Of a stretch of DNA of 64,000 nucleotides, positions 33,311-41,867 are shown piece after piece (positions within the stretch are counted from its first letter, which is position 1; each line of letters starts with the position of its first letter). The DNA is taken from assembly GCA_037144355.1 (NCBI GenBank), contig JBAWWY010000004.1, positions 1 through 64,000 of the forward strand. The letters are read 5' to 3'. Made by a program: the position numbers and the translations under genes. Under the pieces are notes generated by a model, which saw only the letters and a program-made list of their open reading frames with translations, was not told the origin of the DNA and did not search any database. This DNA comes from JBAWWY01 sp037144355 (GTDB lineage: Bacteria > Bacillota > Clostridia > Peptostreptococcales > Anaerovoracaceae).

Positions 33311-33865
33311 ATGAAAAAAATATTTTCAATACTTATAGCACTTATGATGGTTTTTAGCACGGGAGCAGTAGCTTTCGCCACAGATGGTACAACGGTTGAA
33401 AAAGATAAACCAGCAAAGGTCCATGTAACATCAGTGAAAACTCAAGAAAATTCAAAGGTTAAGCCTGACTTCACAATGCTAAAAGATTTAAGGGCTCAAA
33501 TATTAGCAAATAGAACAACTATAGTAGCCATTAAAGCAGATATCAAAGTTGCACATACGGCTGTAATGGCTAAAATAAAAGAACTTAGAAATTCTAATCC
33601 TGCTATCACGGAAGACCAAATAACAGCAATAAAAGCATTAAAAGAGGAAATTAAGATGGGTAGGGGAACTTATGAAAGCAACCACAAGGGTGTTCTTCTA
33701 GAAGAAAGAGCAATACTTAAAACCGCCCATGCAAACAAGGACAGAGAAGCAATGAAGTCAGGACTGGAAAATATCATAAAAGAACAAAATTTGAAAATAA
33801 CTGACCTTAAAGCTATATTGCACAACTTGAACGATGTTCTTGATGCCTTGAATGATATCAAATAG
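33311..33865 (+). CDS. secreted helical protein of unknown function
   Basis: This 184-aa protein has a classical signal peptide cleaved after about residue 23 (VAFA). The mature part is almost entirely charged alpha-helix with many Lys, Glu and Ala residues and no cysteine, ending in a predicted coiled coil around EQNLKITDLKAILHNL. It has no family that I can name. By shape and position it recalls Spy/CpxP-type envelope proteins that sit next to a two-component system, but there is no LTxxQ motif to support homology. AAAGGAG precedes the ATG 22 bp after the lipoprotein gene. Confidence 0.75.
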   Translation: MKKIFSILIALMMVFSTGAVAFATDGTTVEKDKPAKVHVTSVKTQENSKVKPDFTMLKDLRAQILANRTTIVAIKADIKVAHTAVMAKIKELRNSNPAITEDQITAIKALKEEIKMGRGTYESNHKGVLLEERAILKTAHANKDREAMKSGLENIIKEQNLKITDLKAILHNLNDVLDALNDIK

Positions 33866-33931
33866 AGAAGCAAAATAAATAGATTGCTTATAAAAACAGA
33901 TTGTTCATTAGATAATAGATTGTTCATAAAA

Positions 33932-33992
33932 AAGGACTTCCCTGCTCGGAGAACCGCGAAATATCAGTTCGAACCAGCAGGGAGGTCTTTTT
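33932..33992 (+). terminator. rho-independent terminator
   Basis: AAGGACTTCCCTGCT (33932-33946) pairs with AGCAGGGAGGTCTT (from 33976) with one or two wobble pairs, followed by TTTTT. The 29-nt loop includes a small CGG/CCG hairpin. Just upstream, 33873-33930 holds imperfect repeats of AGATTGTTCAT. Confidence 0.85.
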
Positions 33993-34116
33993 GATTTTCC
34001 AACAATGTGATAGTATTGGATTTAATAAATGATTTATGGGTGTATAATTCAAAATATATTGCAACAACATAAAAGCAACAATATAATACGAGAATGAATT
34101 TTCTAAGGAGATTGAA

Positions 34117-35505
34117 ATGAAGGCATGGGAAAGAGAGAGAAAAATCACTGACCAGGCTATACCCAGAATATTGGATGAAGAGGAACAAACCTGGGATCTG
34201 GCATTTGTTTTGGAAGAAAATGAGGATAATCACACAAAGGTGCTTTGGAAAAGCAATGTTCCAGGCTCTTTTGCGCCCGAGTCCATAATGACTGCGGCAG
34301 TTCAATCAAAAGAGAATATGGGATATATTGTGGAGAATTCGGGCGAGCTCCTAAATGATGGATTTAATGCCTTGGAGCAGGGAGACATGGTGGAATTGCA
34401 CAAGGCGACTGCAAAACTTTGGTTGCAAATCAACAAGGCGAAAATAGATGAAGAGTCCAGTTACTGGAAATACAAGAATTATAGATCATGGGAAGAATAT
34501 GTGGAAGCAATAGAAATGCCAGTTTCGATAAAATGCAATAAAGATTATGCGCAAATGATGGATTCGCTGAATGCCGGCTGGATATCGCAAATTATTGGCG
34601 GAGCAATGGGCACAGCCATTGAAGGATACACAACGGAAAACATTAGAAAGACATTCGGAGAAATTAACGATTATGTAAGAAAGCCAAATACTTTCAATGA
34701 CGACATTACATATGAACTAGCGTTTTTGAAAGCCTATTCAGCAAAAGGTAGGGAAATCACATCGGAAGACATAGCCCTTGAATGGGTCGGATTGATTCCA
34801 TCAGGATGGTCGGCAGAAGAAATCGCATTGAGAAACATCAGATATGGAATTTTTCCGCCAGCAAGTGGAAGCTTTTGCAACCCTTTCAGTGATTGGATTG
34901 GTGCCCAGATGAGAGGTGCCATTTGCGGAATGGTCGCTCCTGGTGACCCTGGTGAAGCTGCCAGGCTTGCTTGGATTGATGGCTCCGTATCCCATTCTAA
35001 TAATGGAATATTGGGTGAAATATTCAATGCGGCCCTCGTTTCCCAAAGTTTTATTGAGAATGATATTAGAAAAATCCTAAGAACAGCTATGGATATGATT
35101 CCCAAAGACAGTGAGTATTGGGAGATTATAGATTTTGCTTATACGCAATGCAATAAATATGAGAAATGGGAAAGCGCCTGGAAAGAATGCGAAAAAAGGT
35201 TGAGGCAATACAATTGGATACATGCATATCCAAATGCGGCGGCAGAAGTAGTGGCATTGTGGTACGGAGAAGGGGATTTTGATAAGACAATAAATATAAT
35301 TGCAATGGCTGGCCAGGATGTTGATTGCAATGCGGCCCAGATAATGAGCGCAATTGGAATAATAATCGGTACTGACAGAATACCGGCAAGATGGAAAGAC
35401 CCAATTGGAGACAATTTGGACACTTATGTGAGAACTATGAAGAAGATGTCAATTTCCAAATTGACAGAGTGGACTTATGAGTGCATGGAAAAGGCACAAC
35501 TTTAA
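34117..35505 (+). CDS. ADP-ribosylglycohydrolase family protein
   Basis: This 462-aa protein has an unplaced N-terminal region (1-150) and a C-terminal ADP-ribosylglycohydrolase domain (about 155-440). The metal-binding acidic positions of the family are visible in GGAMGTAIEG, FNDDITYELAFL and AGQDVDCNAAQIMSA. Such enzymes remove ADP-ribose from proteins, nucleic acids or small molecules with two Mg2+ ions. No ADP-ribosyltransferase is nearby, so a general metabolic role or unknown substrate is likely. AAGGAG precedes the ATG. Confidence 0.87.
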   Translation: MKAWERERKITDQAIPRILDEEEQTWDLAFVLEENEDNHTKVLWKSNVPGSFAPESIMTAAVQSKENMGYIVENSGELLNDGFNALEQGDMVELHKATAKLWLQINKAKIDEESSYWKYKNYRSWEEYVEAIEMPVSIKCNKDYAQMMDSLNAGWISQIIGGAMGTAIEGYTTENIRKTFGEINDYVRKPNTFNDDITYELAFLKAYSAKGREITSEDIALEWVGLIPSGWSAEEIALRNIRYGIFPPASGSFCNPFSDWIGAQMRGAICGMVAPGDPGEAARLAWIDGSVSHSNNGILGEIFNAALVSQSFIENDIRKILRTAMDMIPKDSEYWEIIDFAYTQCNKYEKWESAWKECEKRLRQYNWIHAYPNAAAEVVALWYGEGDFDKTINIIAMAGQDVDCNAAQIMSAIGIIIGTDRIPARWKDPIGDNLDTYVRTMKKMSISKLTEWTYECMEKAQL

Positions 35506-35562
35506 AATCATGTAAAATATGGTTGAAGCGAGAGGATAGGTGAAAATTCGTTGGAGAAGAAA

Positions 35563-36465
35563 ATGAGTGATAATGGAACAGATATTGCAGAATATGATAA
35601 CGATGACCTAAGAACAGATTTGCGAAAGTTGGCGACGGATTGTCTTTTAGAAGAGATAAGATTTGTCGATACAAAGGATTTGGAACTATTACCCGAGTTT
35701 AAGGATAGACAGCCAAAGGACATTATGCCGAATGCCAGATGTGTGATAATCAGCAGCATTTATATCGGCGCATTTTTCCTAGAGGGGTGGGAGAAAGGTA
35801 CACATGTTAAAACCAGCAGATTGACTCTTTCTGGTTTTTATTTCAATGTGGTAGATCCCTTGAAGCCAATTTCTGATTATCTCATTGCAAACGGATATGA
35901 AGCTGTAATTTGCGATGGATTCGTAGAAGAAAAATCAATACCACTTAAACAAGTCGCGGCAAAGGCTGGGCTTGGTTGGATTGGGAAGAATTCCCTGCTC
36001 TTAAATGAGAAATATGGCAGTTGGCAAGCTCTTGGGGCCATAATCACCAATGCAGACATTGGGGAAATTTATGCTGAAATGAAAAATCATTGTGGGACAT
36101 GCAGGGAATGCATAAAAGCTTGCCCAGCTGAGGCGATAGAAGACCCAGGCAACTTTATTAGGCGGAAATGCCTCTCCCATCTTCTGGAGGACGAAGTAGT
36201 TGAAAAAGATGTAATAAAAATCAATCCAGGATACTTTGTAGAATGCGATATTTGTCAGCTGGTCTGCCCATGGAATTCCAAGCATATTTCAACTCCTCTA
36301 GAAACACCCAGATCCAAACTTTTCAAAAAAGATGAACTGGAAAGATTATTCAGTTACGAATATATTAGGAATATTGATGAAAAAGAATACAAAGAAAAAA
36401 TTGTCCCGCATTTATCTGGCATTGAATTGTCATATAAAATGTTCATGAGGAACCTTAAATTGTAA
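35563..36465 (+). CDS. QueG-like double-cluster Fe-S protein
   Basis: This 300-aa protein resembles epoxyqueuosine reductase QueG. Shared signs are GLGWIGKNSLLLNEKYGSW and two [4Fe-4S] motifs, CGTCRECIKACP and the later CDICQLVCPWN. QueG uses cobalamin and Fe-S clusters for the last step of queuosine synthesis in tRNA. Several QueG-like paralogues have other unknown roles, and no queuosine genes are near, so I leave the symbol empty. GGAGAAG favours the ATG at 35563 over the TTG at 35551. Confidence 0.75.
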   Translation: MSDNGTDIAEYDNDDLRTDLRKLATDCLLEEIRFVDTKDLELLPEFKDRQPKDIMPNARCVIISSIYIGAFFLEGWEKGTHVKTSRLTLSGFYFNVVDPLKPISDYLIANGYEAVICDGFVEEKSIPLKQVAAKAGLGWIGKNSLLLNEKYGSWQALGAIITNADIGEIYAEMKNHCGTCRECIKACPAEAIEDPGNFIRRKCLSHLLEDEVVEKDVIKINPGYFVECDICQLVCPWNSKHISTPLETPRSKLFKKDELERLFSYEYIRNIDEKEYKEKIVPHLSGIELSYKMFMRNLKL

Positions 36466-36478
36466 TGCATTATACAAA

Positions 36479-36513
36479 ATACAATGTTCTTGCTCTGTAT
36501 ACAATGTACTTGC
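36479..36513. repeat. 15-bp direct repeats upstream of mmsA
   Basis: ATACAATGTTCTTGC (36479-36493) recurs with one change as ATACAATGTACTTGC (36499-36513), a period of 20 bp, about two helical turns. This fits tandem operator sites for mmsA. A GATATTG/CAATATC hairpin lies further down at 36580-36598. Confidence 0.6.
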
Positions 36514-36625
36514 CCAAAACCTATTGAAATGGCTCTCCGACTGGTGTTTAATGAGTGAAAATAAATTATTGAGATGCGAGATATTGTATAGCAATATCGC
36601 TTGAGCGACCAGAAGGAGAAGAAAA

Positions 36626-38131
36626 ATGAACGAAATCAAGAAACTGAAGTATTTCTGCAATGGAGAGTTTTTGGACTCAAAGACAAACAAGTACATGGAT
36701 GTCTTCAACCCAAGTACTGGAGAAATCATTGCTCAGACACCATGCTGTACGGAGCATGAGGTTTTGAGCGCCATAGCCGCAGCCAAGGCTGCTTATCCAG
36801 CATGGTCCAACACTCCGCCAGTGAAAAGACAACAAATATTCTTCAAAATGAGAGAACTTATTGAAAAACATGAAGATGAATTAATTAGAATTATAGCCAC
36901 AGAACACGGCAAATGCTGGGACGAGGCAGCGGGAGATCTTCTTAAAGCAAAAGAACCTACTGAATTTGCCTGCGGAATAGCAAACCATATGATGGGAGAA
37001 TCCTTGATGGATGCTTCAAAAGGATTCGATACAGTATTGTATAGAGAATCAATCGGAGTATTCGCCGGTATCGCTCCATTCAATTTTCCAGCTATGATAC
37101 CAGTTGGCTGGATGGCTCCGGTTTGCATAGCAACTGGGAACACATTTGTACTTAAGGCTGCCAGCTCCACTCCAATGACTGCTCTAAAATTCGCCGAACT
37201 ATATAAAGAAGCAGGACTGCCAGACGGAGTTTTCAACATAGTAACATGTAGCAGAAACGAAGCGGAAATATTTCTTGAACATGAAGATGTAAAAGGAATA
37301 ACATTTGTAGGTTCTACCAGTGTTGGAAAGCACATATATTCCACAGCAGCAGCCCACGGAAAGAGAGTACAGGCATTATGCGAAGCTAAAAACCATGCAT
37401 TGGTATTGGAAGATGCTCCAATCGATAAAACAGCATCTGCAATTATAAACGCAGCATTTGGATGCGCCGGAGAAAGATGCATGGCATTGCCGGTTATCGT
37501 AGTTCAAGAAAGCATAGCTGACCAATTGGTTGAAGCCATAGCGAAGCTTGCACAGGCTAGAAAAGTAGGCCAGTCATGTGACAGGATTTCTGATCTTGGG
37601 CCAGTTGTAAATGAAGCTCATAGATATTCCGTTGTAAAATGGATTGAAAAAGGAATCGAAGAAGGCGCAACAGTTGTTATGGATGGGAGAGATGTTGTCG
37701 TTCCTGGATATGAAAATGGTTTCTTCCTTGGACATACAATTTTCGACCATGTAACTCCGGAAATGAGCATTGGGAATGAAGAAATATTTGGACCTGTGCT
37801 TTGCGTAAAAAGAGTAAAGAACTTTGAAGAAGGCCTCGCTTTAATGAATGCAAACCCATTCGCAAATGGCTCTGTAATATTCACCGCAAGTGGTTACTAT
37901 GCAAGAGAGTTTGCAAAAAGAACTGATGGCGGCATGGTAGGAATCAATGTTGGAATTCCAGTTCCTTACGGAATTTTTCCATTCTCAGGCCACAAGAATT
38001 CTTTCTTCGGAGACCTTCATGCCTTAGGAAAGGACAGTGTAAGATTCTTCACAGAATCCAAATGTGTTACATCACACTGGTTCAACGTTGAAGAAGAAAC
38101 AAAGACCAAGCTTTCAGCCTGGGGAGAATAA
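36626..38131 (+). CDS. mmsA: CoA-acylating methylmalonate-semialdehyde dehydrogenase
   Basis: This 501-aa aldehyde dehydrogenase superfamily enzyme converts methylmalonate or malonate semialdehyde to propionyl-CoA or acetyl-CoA with NAD+ and CoA. The family marks are GERCMALPVIV with catalytic C285, GVFAGIAPFNFPAMIP and GSTSVGKHIY, and the glutamate normally upstream of the cysteine is replaced by CEAKNHALVLEDA, typical of the CoA-acylating MMSDH/IolA subgroup. AAGGAG precedes the ATG. No iol or valine-degradation genes are adjacent, so it stands alone, flanked by its own promoter region and terminator. Confidence 0.92.
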   Translation: MNEIKKLKYFCNGEFLDSKTNKYMDVFNPSTGEIIAQTPCCTEHEVLSAIAAAKAAYPAWSNTPPVKRQQIFFKMRELIEKHEDELIRIIATEHGKCWDEAAGDLLKAKEPTEFACGIANHMMGESLMDASKGFDTVLYRESIGVFAGIAPFNFPAMIPVGWMAPVCIATGNTFVLKAASSTPMTALKFAELYKEAGLPDGVFNIVTCSRNEAEIFLEHEDVKGITFVGSTSVGKHIYSTAAAHGKRVQALCEAKNHALVLEDAPIDKTASAIINAAFGCAGERCMALPVIVVQESIADQLVEAIAKLAQARKVGQSCDRISDLGPVVNEAHRYSVVKWIEKGIEEGATVVMDGRDVVVPGYENGFFLGHTIFDHVTPEMSIGNEEIFGPVLCVKRVKNFEEGLALMNANPFANGSVIFTASGYYAREFAKRTDGGMVGINVGIPVPYGIFPFSGHKNSFFGDLHALGKDSVRFFTESKCVTSHWFNVEEETKTKLSAWGE

Positions 38132-38167
38132 GAAAGCGATAATTACTTATCAGCAATAAAAAAAGTC

Positions 38168-38203
38168 AAGGGCAGCACATTATTATGATGGCTGCCCTTT
38201 TGA
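38168..38203 (+). terminator. mmsA terminator
   Basis: AAGGGCAGC (38168-38176) pairs with GCTGCCCTT (38191-38199), followed by TTTGATTG. Confidence 0.8.
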
Positions 38204-38291
38204 TTGTAATGCAATCGATTTAAAATTTTGTTATAATAGGCTAGGATTGAGGTTCTTACTATATAAAGCAAGATTTTGATAGAGGAGCAAG

Positions 38292-40355
38292 TTGATTAAA
38301 AAAATTGCCAACATGTCACTACAAATAAAAATATTAATAACTTTCATGGTTATGGTGCTTTTAATACTTTCATTATTAGGCAGTATTTTCTACTCCAATA
38401 ACGCCAAAGCCATAAAGGCATCCAAGCAAAGCGAACTAAGCACAATTGCCTATGAGACTGCGGATAAAATTGATCGATTCATATTTGAGCGTCTCGGGGA
38501 TATTAAAGTATTATCGGACTCAAAAGTTCTTACCATGGATGGAATCAGCGAGAACGTTAGGCGCGACTATTTGGACAATGTAATAGCGGCATATAAAACC
38601 TATGAGGGCATTCTTGTTATGAACATGGATGGTGGAATAAGGCTTTCAAGCGGAAAAATCCCCGATATTACAGGAGTTATGGATAAAATAAACGGCAATG
38701 CCCCTTTCACTTCCGATGTGATGATGAATAAGGATAAGAAAAAAATAATAATATTTTCCCGCCCATTAATCGATTTGAACGGAATAAGGACCGGATCCGT
38801 GGCCACTGTCATGAGTTTGGATTCAATAACAGCGATTGTGGACAATGTGAAAATTGGCGATACGGGATATGCAGAACTATCAATCGACCAACATTTAACA
38901 GTTCCAGACAATATGACATATGTCGGCAGCGCGGTTAAAAGTTTTGAAACTACAGGAAAACAATGGCGTGTTGATGTATACCAGGAAAAGAGTGAGGCAT
39001 ACAAGGTAATAAATGATTTTGTTAAATACTTCCTACTCATGTCCATATTCACCTTGGTATTATTCTTCTTTTTGTCAATTGTAATTTCACGAATAATCAC
39101 CGAACCGATAAGAAAATTAATGGACAAGATGAAGCAAATGATTAAAGTTGGAGGAGAAGGCAAGGCTGACAATGAAGAAAGAAATGAAATTGGGAGCCTT
39201 AGCAGTAGTTTTAATATTCTTTTAGAACAACTGAATTTCATGATGCAGATGGTTTTGGAAAAAACTGGCGAAGCAGCAGATGTGAATGAAATCAACGAGA
39301 ATATAAAGGATATTTTTGAGACCATTCCCAATGGTATTTTGACTATTGATTCAAATGGCCAGATAACCTCAATGAACAAAACCGCTGGAAAAATTCTTGA
39401 TCTTGACCCAGCGTCGTCGAAAGGGCTTTCCATATTCTCCACAGAGAAAATGGAGAATCAGGATTTCTTTAAAATCCTTTCTAACAGCTTGAAGCATGGC
39501 AGGAAATACAGTGGAGAAATCTTCTATATACCCATCGAAAATGGAGAAGATGTGCCTATTGTTTTCAATACTCTGCGCCAAGTGGATCAAAATGGCGAGT
39601 TGATTGGCATGACCGTAATTATTAATCTACTTGCTGATAAAAAGAAGAGAGATGAAATAGTTCTACGAGCTAAAAGGTTGTCGGAACTTGGCCAAATGGC
39701 AGCGGGAATGGCCCATGAGATTAGAAATCCCCTTGCATCAATTAAAGGATATGCCCAATGTGCCAGGCTTGAATTTTTAGAAGACCAGCAAATGTATGGT
39801 GACTTGACTATAATTTTAGATGAAGTGGAAAGACTGGACTGGATTATTGAAAGGTTCATGAATTTTGCCCAACCAAACAAGCCGCATAAAATAATTGTAT
39901 CTGCGTCTGAATTGATTGATGGTACAATCATGTTGATGAAAAATGACTTCGCCATGGGAGGAATAACTCCAACATTTACAAAATGTGAAAATGATAAAAT
40001 ATTTGTGGATCCGGATCAAATAAAGCAGGTTATAATAAACGTGCTTCTAAACGGGATTCAAGCCTCGTCCATAGGAGACAAGATTCATGTGACTACTTCA
40101 AGGGATGAAGAAGAGGGGATATTTATCATTGAAATAGTGGATCAAGGGACAGGAATAAAGGAAGAGATTATAGACGAGGTTTTCACACCATTCTATACGA
40201 CAAAAGACAAGGGTTCGGGACTTGGACTTTCCATTTCCACTAGAATAATTGAAAACCACGGAGGTACTCTGGAGATACAAAACAATCCAGGTCATGGGGC
40301 TAGGGTTTTGATAAAATTGCCATTGGAAGGAGACCAGAATAATGAGAAAGAATAG
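38292..40355 (+). CDS. NtrB/AtoS-like sensor histidine kinase
   Basis: This 687-aa kinase has an N-terminal transmembrane helix (about 12-35), an extracellular Cache-like sensor (about 36-240), a second helix (about 247-270), HAMP (about 271-325), PAS (about 348-455), HisKA with H475 in GMAHEIRNPLASIKGY, and HATPase with VLLNGIQAS, DQGTGI and GSGLGLSIS. The HEIRNP form is typical of NtrB-class kinases that pair with sigma-54 activators. Translation starts at TTG 38292 behind AGAGGAG. It overlaps the regulator gene by 14 bp. Confidence 0.88.
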   Translation: MIKKIANMSLQIKILITFMVMVLLILSLLGSIFYSNNAKAIKASKQSELSTIAYETADKIDRFIFERLGDIKVLSDSKVLTMDGISENVRRDYLDNVIAAYKTYEGILVMNMDGGIRLSSGKIPDITGVMDKINGNAPFTSDVMMNKDKKKIIIFSRPLIDLNGIRTGSVATVMSLDSITAIVDNVKIGDTGYAELSIDQHLTVPDNMTYVGSAVKSFETTGKQWRVDVYQEKSEAYKVINDFVKYFLLMSIFTLVLFFFLSIVISRIITEPIRKLMDKMKQMIKVGGEGKADNEERNEIGSLSSSFNILLEQLNFMMQMVLEKTGEAADVNEINENIKDIFETIPNGILTIDSNGQITSMNKTAGKILDLDPASSKGLSIFSTEKMENQDFFKILSNSLKHGRKYSGEIFYIPIENGEDVPIVFNTLRQVDQNGELIGMTVIINLLADKKKRDEIVLRAKRLSELGQMAAGMAHEIRNPLASIKGYAQCARLEFLEDQQMYGDLTIILDEVERLDWIIERFMNFAQPNKPHKIIVSASELIDGTIMLMKNDFAMGGITPTFTKCENDKIFVDPDQIKQVIINVLLNGIQASSIGDKIHVTTSRDEEEGIFIIEIVDQGTGIKEEIIDEVFTPFYTTKDKGSGLGLSISTRIIENHGGTLEIQNNPGHGARVLIKLPLEGDQNNEKE

Positions 40356-41676
40356 AGTTTTAATAGCTGAAGACGAGGAGAATATATTAAACCTTTTAGA
40401 GAGGCTCTTAAAGAAGAATGGATACATTACCTATGGGGCCAACAATGGTAAAAAGGCTTTGGAAATTGCAAAATCAAATGAAATTGACATTGTTATAACA
40501 GATATCAGAATGCCTGAAATGGATGGGATTGAACTAATCAAGGAAATAAAAAAAATGGACCCCTGCATTGAGGTGATTGTCATGACAGCCTTCGCTTCGG
40601 TAGACACAGCAATTGAAGCTGTAAGAATTGGGGCGAGGGATTATATAAGGAAGCCATTCGATATAGATGAAGTGATCAGTGCCATTGATAAGGCTTCCAT
40701 ACAAGTCCAGCACAATGAGGACAACGATATTCAACTTCTACACTCTGAGGAAATCATGGTAGCCAATAGCCAGAGCATGAAGGATCTAATACATCTTATA
40801 TTGAAGGTTGCCGACAGCAATGCAACTGTGAATATTTCAGGAGAGACAGGCGTAGGAAAGGAATTGGTGGCAAAAGCCATTCATGAAAATGGGGAAAGAG
40901 TTGGAAAGCCATTTATACAGGTCAACTGCTCTGCATTCCCGGAAACCCTTTTGGAAAGCGAGCTGTTTGGTTATGAAAAAGGAGCTTTTACCGGGGCCAC
41001 TGAAAGCAAACCTGGGCGTTTCGAGCTTGCCAACGGAGGAACTATATTCCTAGATGAAATTGGCGATATATCTCCGACAATACAACTCAAGCTTCTTCGG
41101 GTTATTCAACAAAGGGAAGTGGAAAGACTAGGATCAACGCAAAGCATTCCATTGGATATAAGAGTTATTACAGCTACAAACAAGGATTTGAAAGCCCTAG
41201 TCACCGAAAAACTTTTCCGTGAGGATTTATATTACCGCTTAAATGTCATTCCGGTTGCAGTAGTACCTCTCAGAGACAGGAAAGAGGATATACAGGATCT
41301 GATTGCAACATTTATGGTAATGGCAAGCAAGAAAAACAAGAGGGAAAAGAAGGGGTTCAGCAAGGAAGCAATGGAAGCAATGCTGGCATATGCATGGCCT
41401 GGGAATGTCAGGGAACTTGAAAATGTTATTGAAAGGCTGATAGTTGTAAGCGAGGGAGATAGGATAGAACTCTCAGATTTGCCAGAGATTGTATATTATA
41501 ATATGGAAAACAAGACACCGGGCATCCTAGATATCACCAAAGATAAAATCGAGGAAAAAGTCGTGAAAGCCGCCATCTCTGAAGCTCACGGGAATGTAAC
41601 CAAAGCGGCGGAAAGCATTGGCATCTCTAGGAGAACTCTTTATAGAAAAATGCACAAGTATAATATATTGTCATGA
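40342..41676 (+). CDS. NtrC-family sigma-54 response regulator
   Basis: This 444-aa regulator has a receiver domain with phospho-acceptor D54 (VITDIRMPEMD), a central AAA+ domain with Walker A GETGVGKE (about 168-175) and the sigma-54 contact loop GAFTGA at 214-219, and a C-terminal Fis-type helix-turn-helix (about 405-444) with AAESIGISRRTLYRKM. It activates sigma-54 promoters from upstream sites. The ammonium transporter just downstream has a matching sigma-54 promoter, so nitrogen control is the likely role; direct evidence is lacking. Confidence 0.92.
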   Translation: MRKNRVLIAEDEENILNLLERLLKKNGYITYGANNGKKALEIAKSNEIDIVITDIRMPEMDGIELIKEIKKMDPCIEVIVMTAFASVDTAIEAVRIGARDYIRKPFDIDEVISAIDKASIQVQHNEDNDIQLLHSEEIMVANSQSMKDLIHLILKVADSNATVNISGETGVGKELVAKAIHENGERVGKPFIQVNCSAFPETLLESELFGYEKGAFTGATESKPGRFELANGGTIFLDEIGDISPTIQLKLLRVIQQREVERLGSTQSIPLDIRVITATNKDLKALVTEKLFREDLYYRLNVIPVAVVPLRDRKEDIQDLIATFMVMASKKNKREKKGFSKEAMEAMLAYAWPGNVRELENVIERLIVVSEGDRIELSDLPEIVYYNMENKTPGILDITKDKIEEKVVKAAISEAHGNVTKAAESIGISRRTLYRKMHKYNILS

Positions 41677-41704
41677 ATTATGTAACAGTATTTTGTCATG
41701 AATT
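41668..41704 (+). promoter_or_regulatory. candidate upstream activating sites for the NtrC-like regulator
   Basis: TTGTCATGAATT occurs at 41668-41679 and again at 41693-41704, a period of 25 bp, about 100 bp upstream of the sigma-54 promoter. The second copy is followed by a TGACA half-site that forms a dyad with its TGTCA. The distance suits enhancer sites. Confidence 0.55.
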
Positions 41705-41765
41705 TTGGCACACTGTGACAGGAGTGGCACATATTAATTGAATATTTAGCAAATGAAACATTGGA

Positions 41766-41790
41766 AAACAGGCGTTTAGCCTGTTTTTTT
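41766..41790 (+). terminator. terminator of the two-component operon
   Basis: AACAGGC-GTTTA-GCCTGTT followed by seven T ends the kinase-regulator transcript a few bases before the amtB promoter. Confidence 0.9.
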
Positions 41791-41794
41791 ATTC

Positions 41795-41810
41795 TGGCAC
41801 GCATTATGCA
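41795..41810 (+). promoter_or_regulatory. sigma-54 (-24/-12) promoter of the ammonium transporter
   Basis: TGGCACGCATTATGCA has the invariant GG-N10-GC spacing of sigma-54 promoters and matches TGGCACG at -24. It lies 58 bp upstream of the transporter ATG, directly after a terminator and downstream of an NtrC-type gene. Confidence 0.8.
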
Positions 41811-41867
41811 AATCTATATTGTGCACTTGCAATTTTAAGCATTTTAAATATTTTAGGAGGACAATTT

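Noticed and set aside
33947..33975. GTTCGAACC sequence resembling a tRNA T-arm
   Set aside because: It is part of the loop of a rho-independent terminator. No acceptor stem, anticodon arm or CCA end can be built around it.
36793..37482. Minus-strand frame of 229 codons
   Set aside because: It is antisense to mmsA with no start signal and shows only the mirror of conserved aldehyde dehydrogenase codons.
38600..39442. Long minus-strand frame of 280 codons
   Set aside because: It lies wholly inside the NtrB-like kinase gene, has a composition expected of an antisense frame, no ribosome binding site and no recognisable domain.
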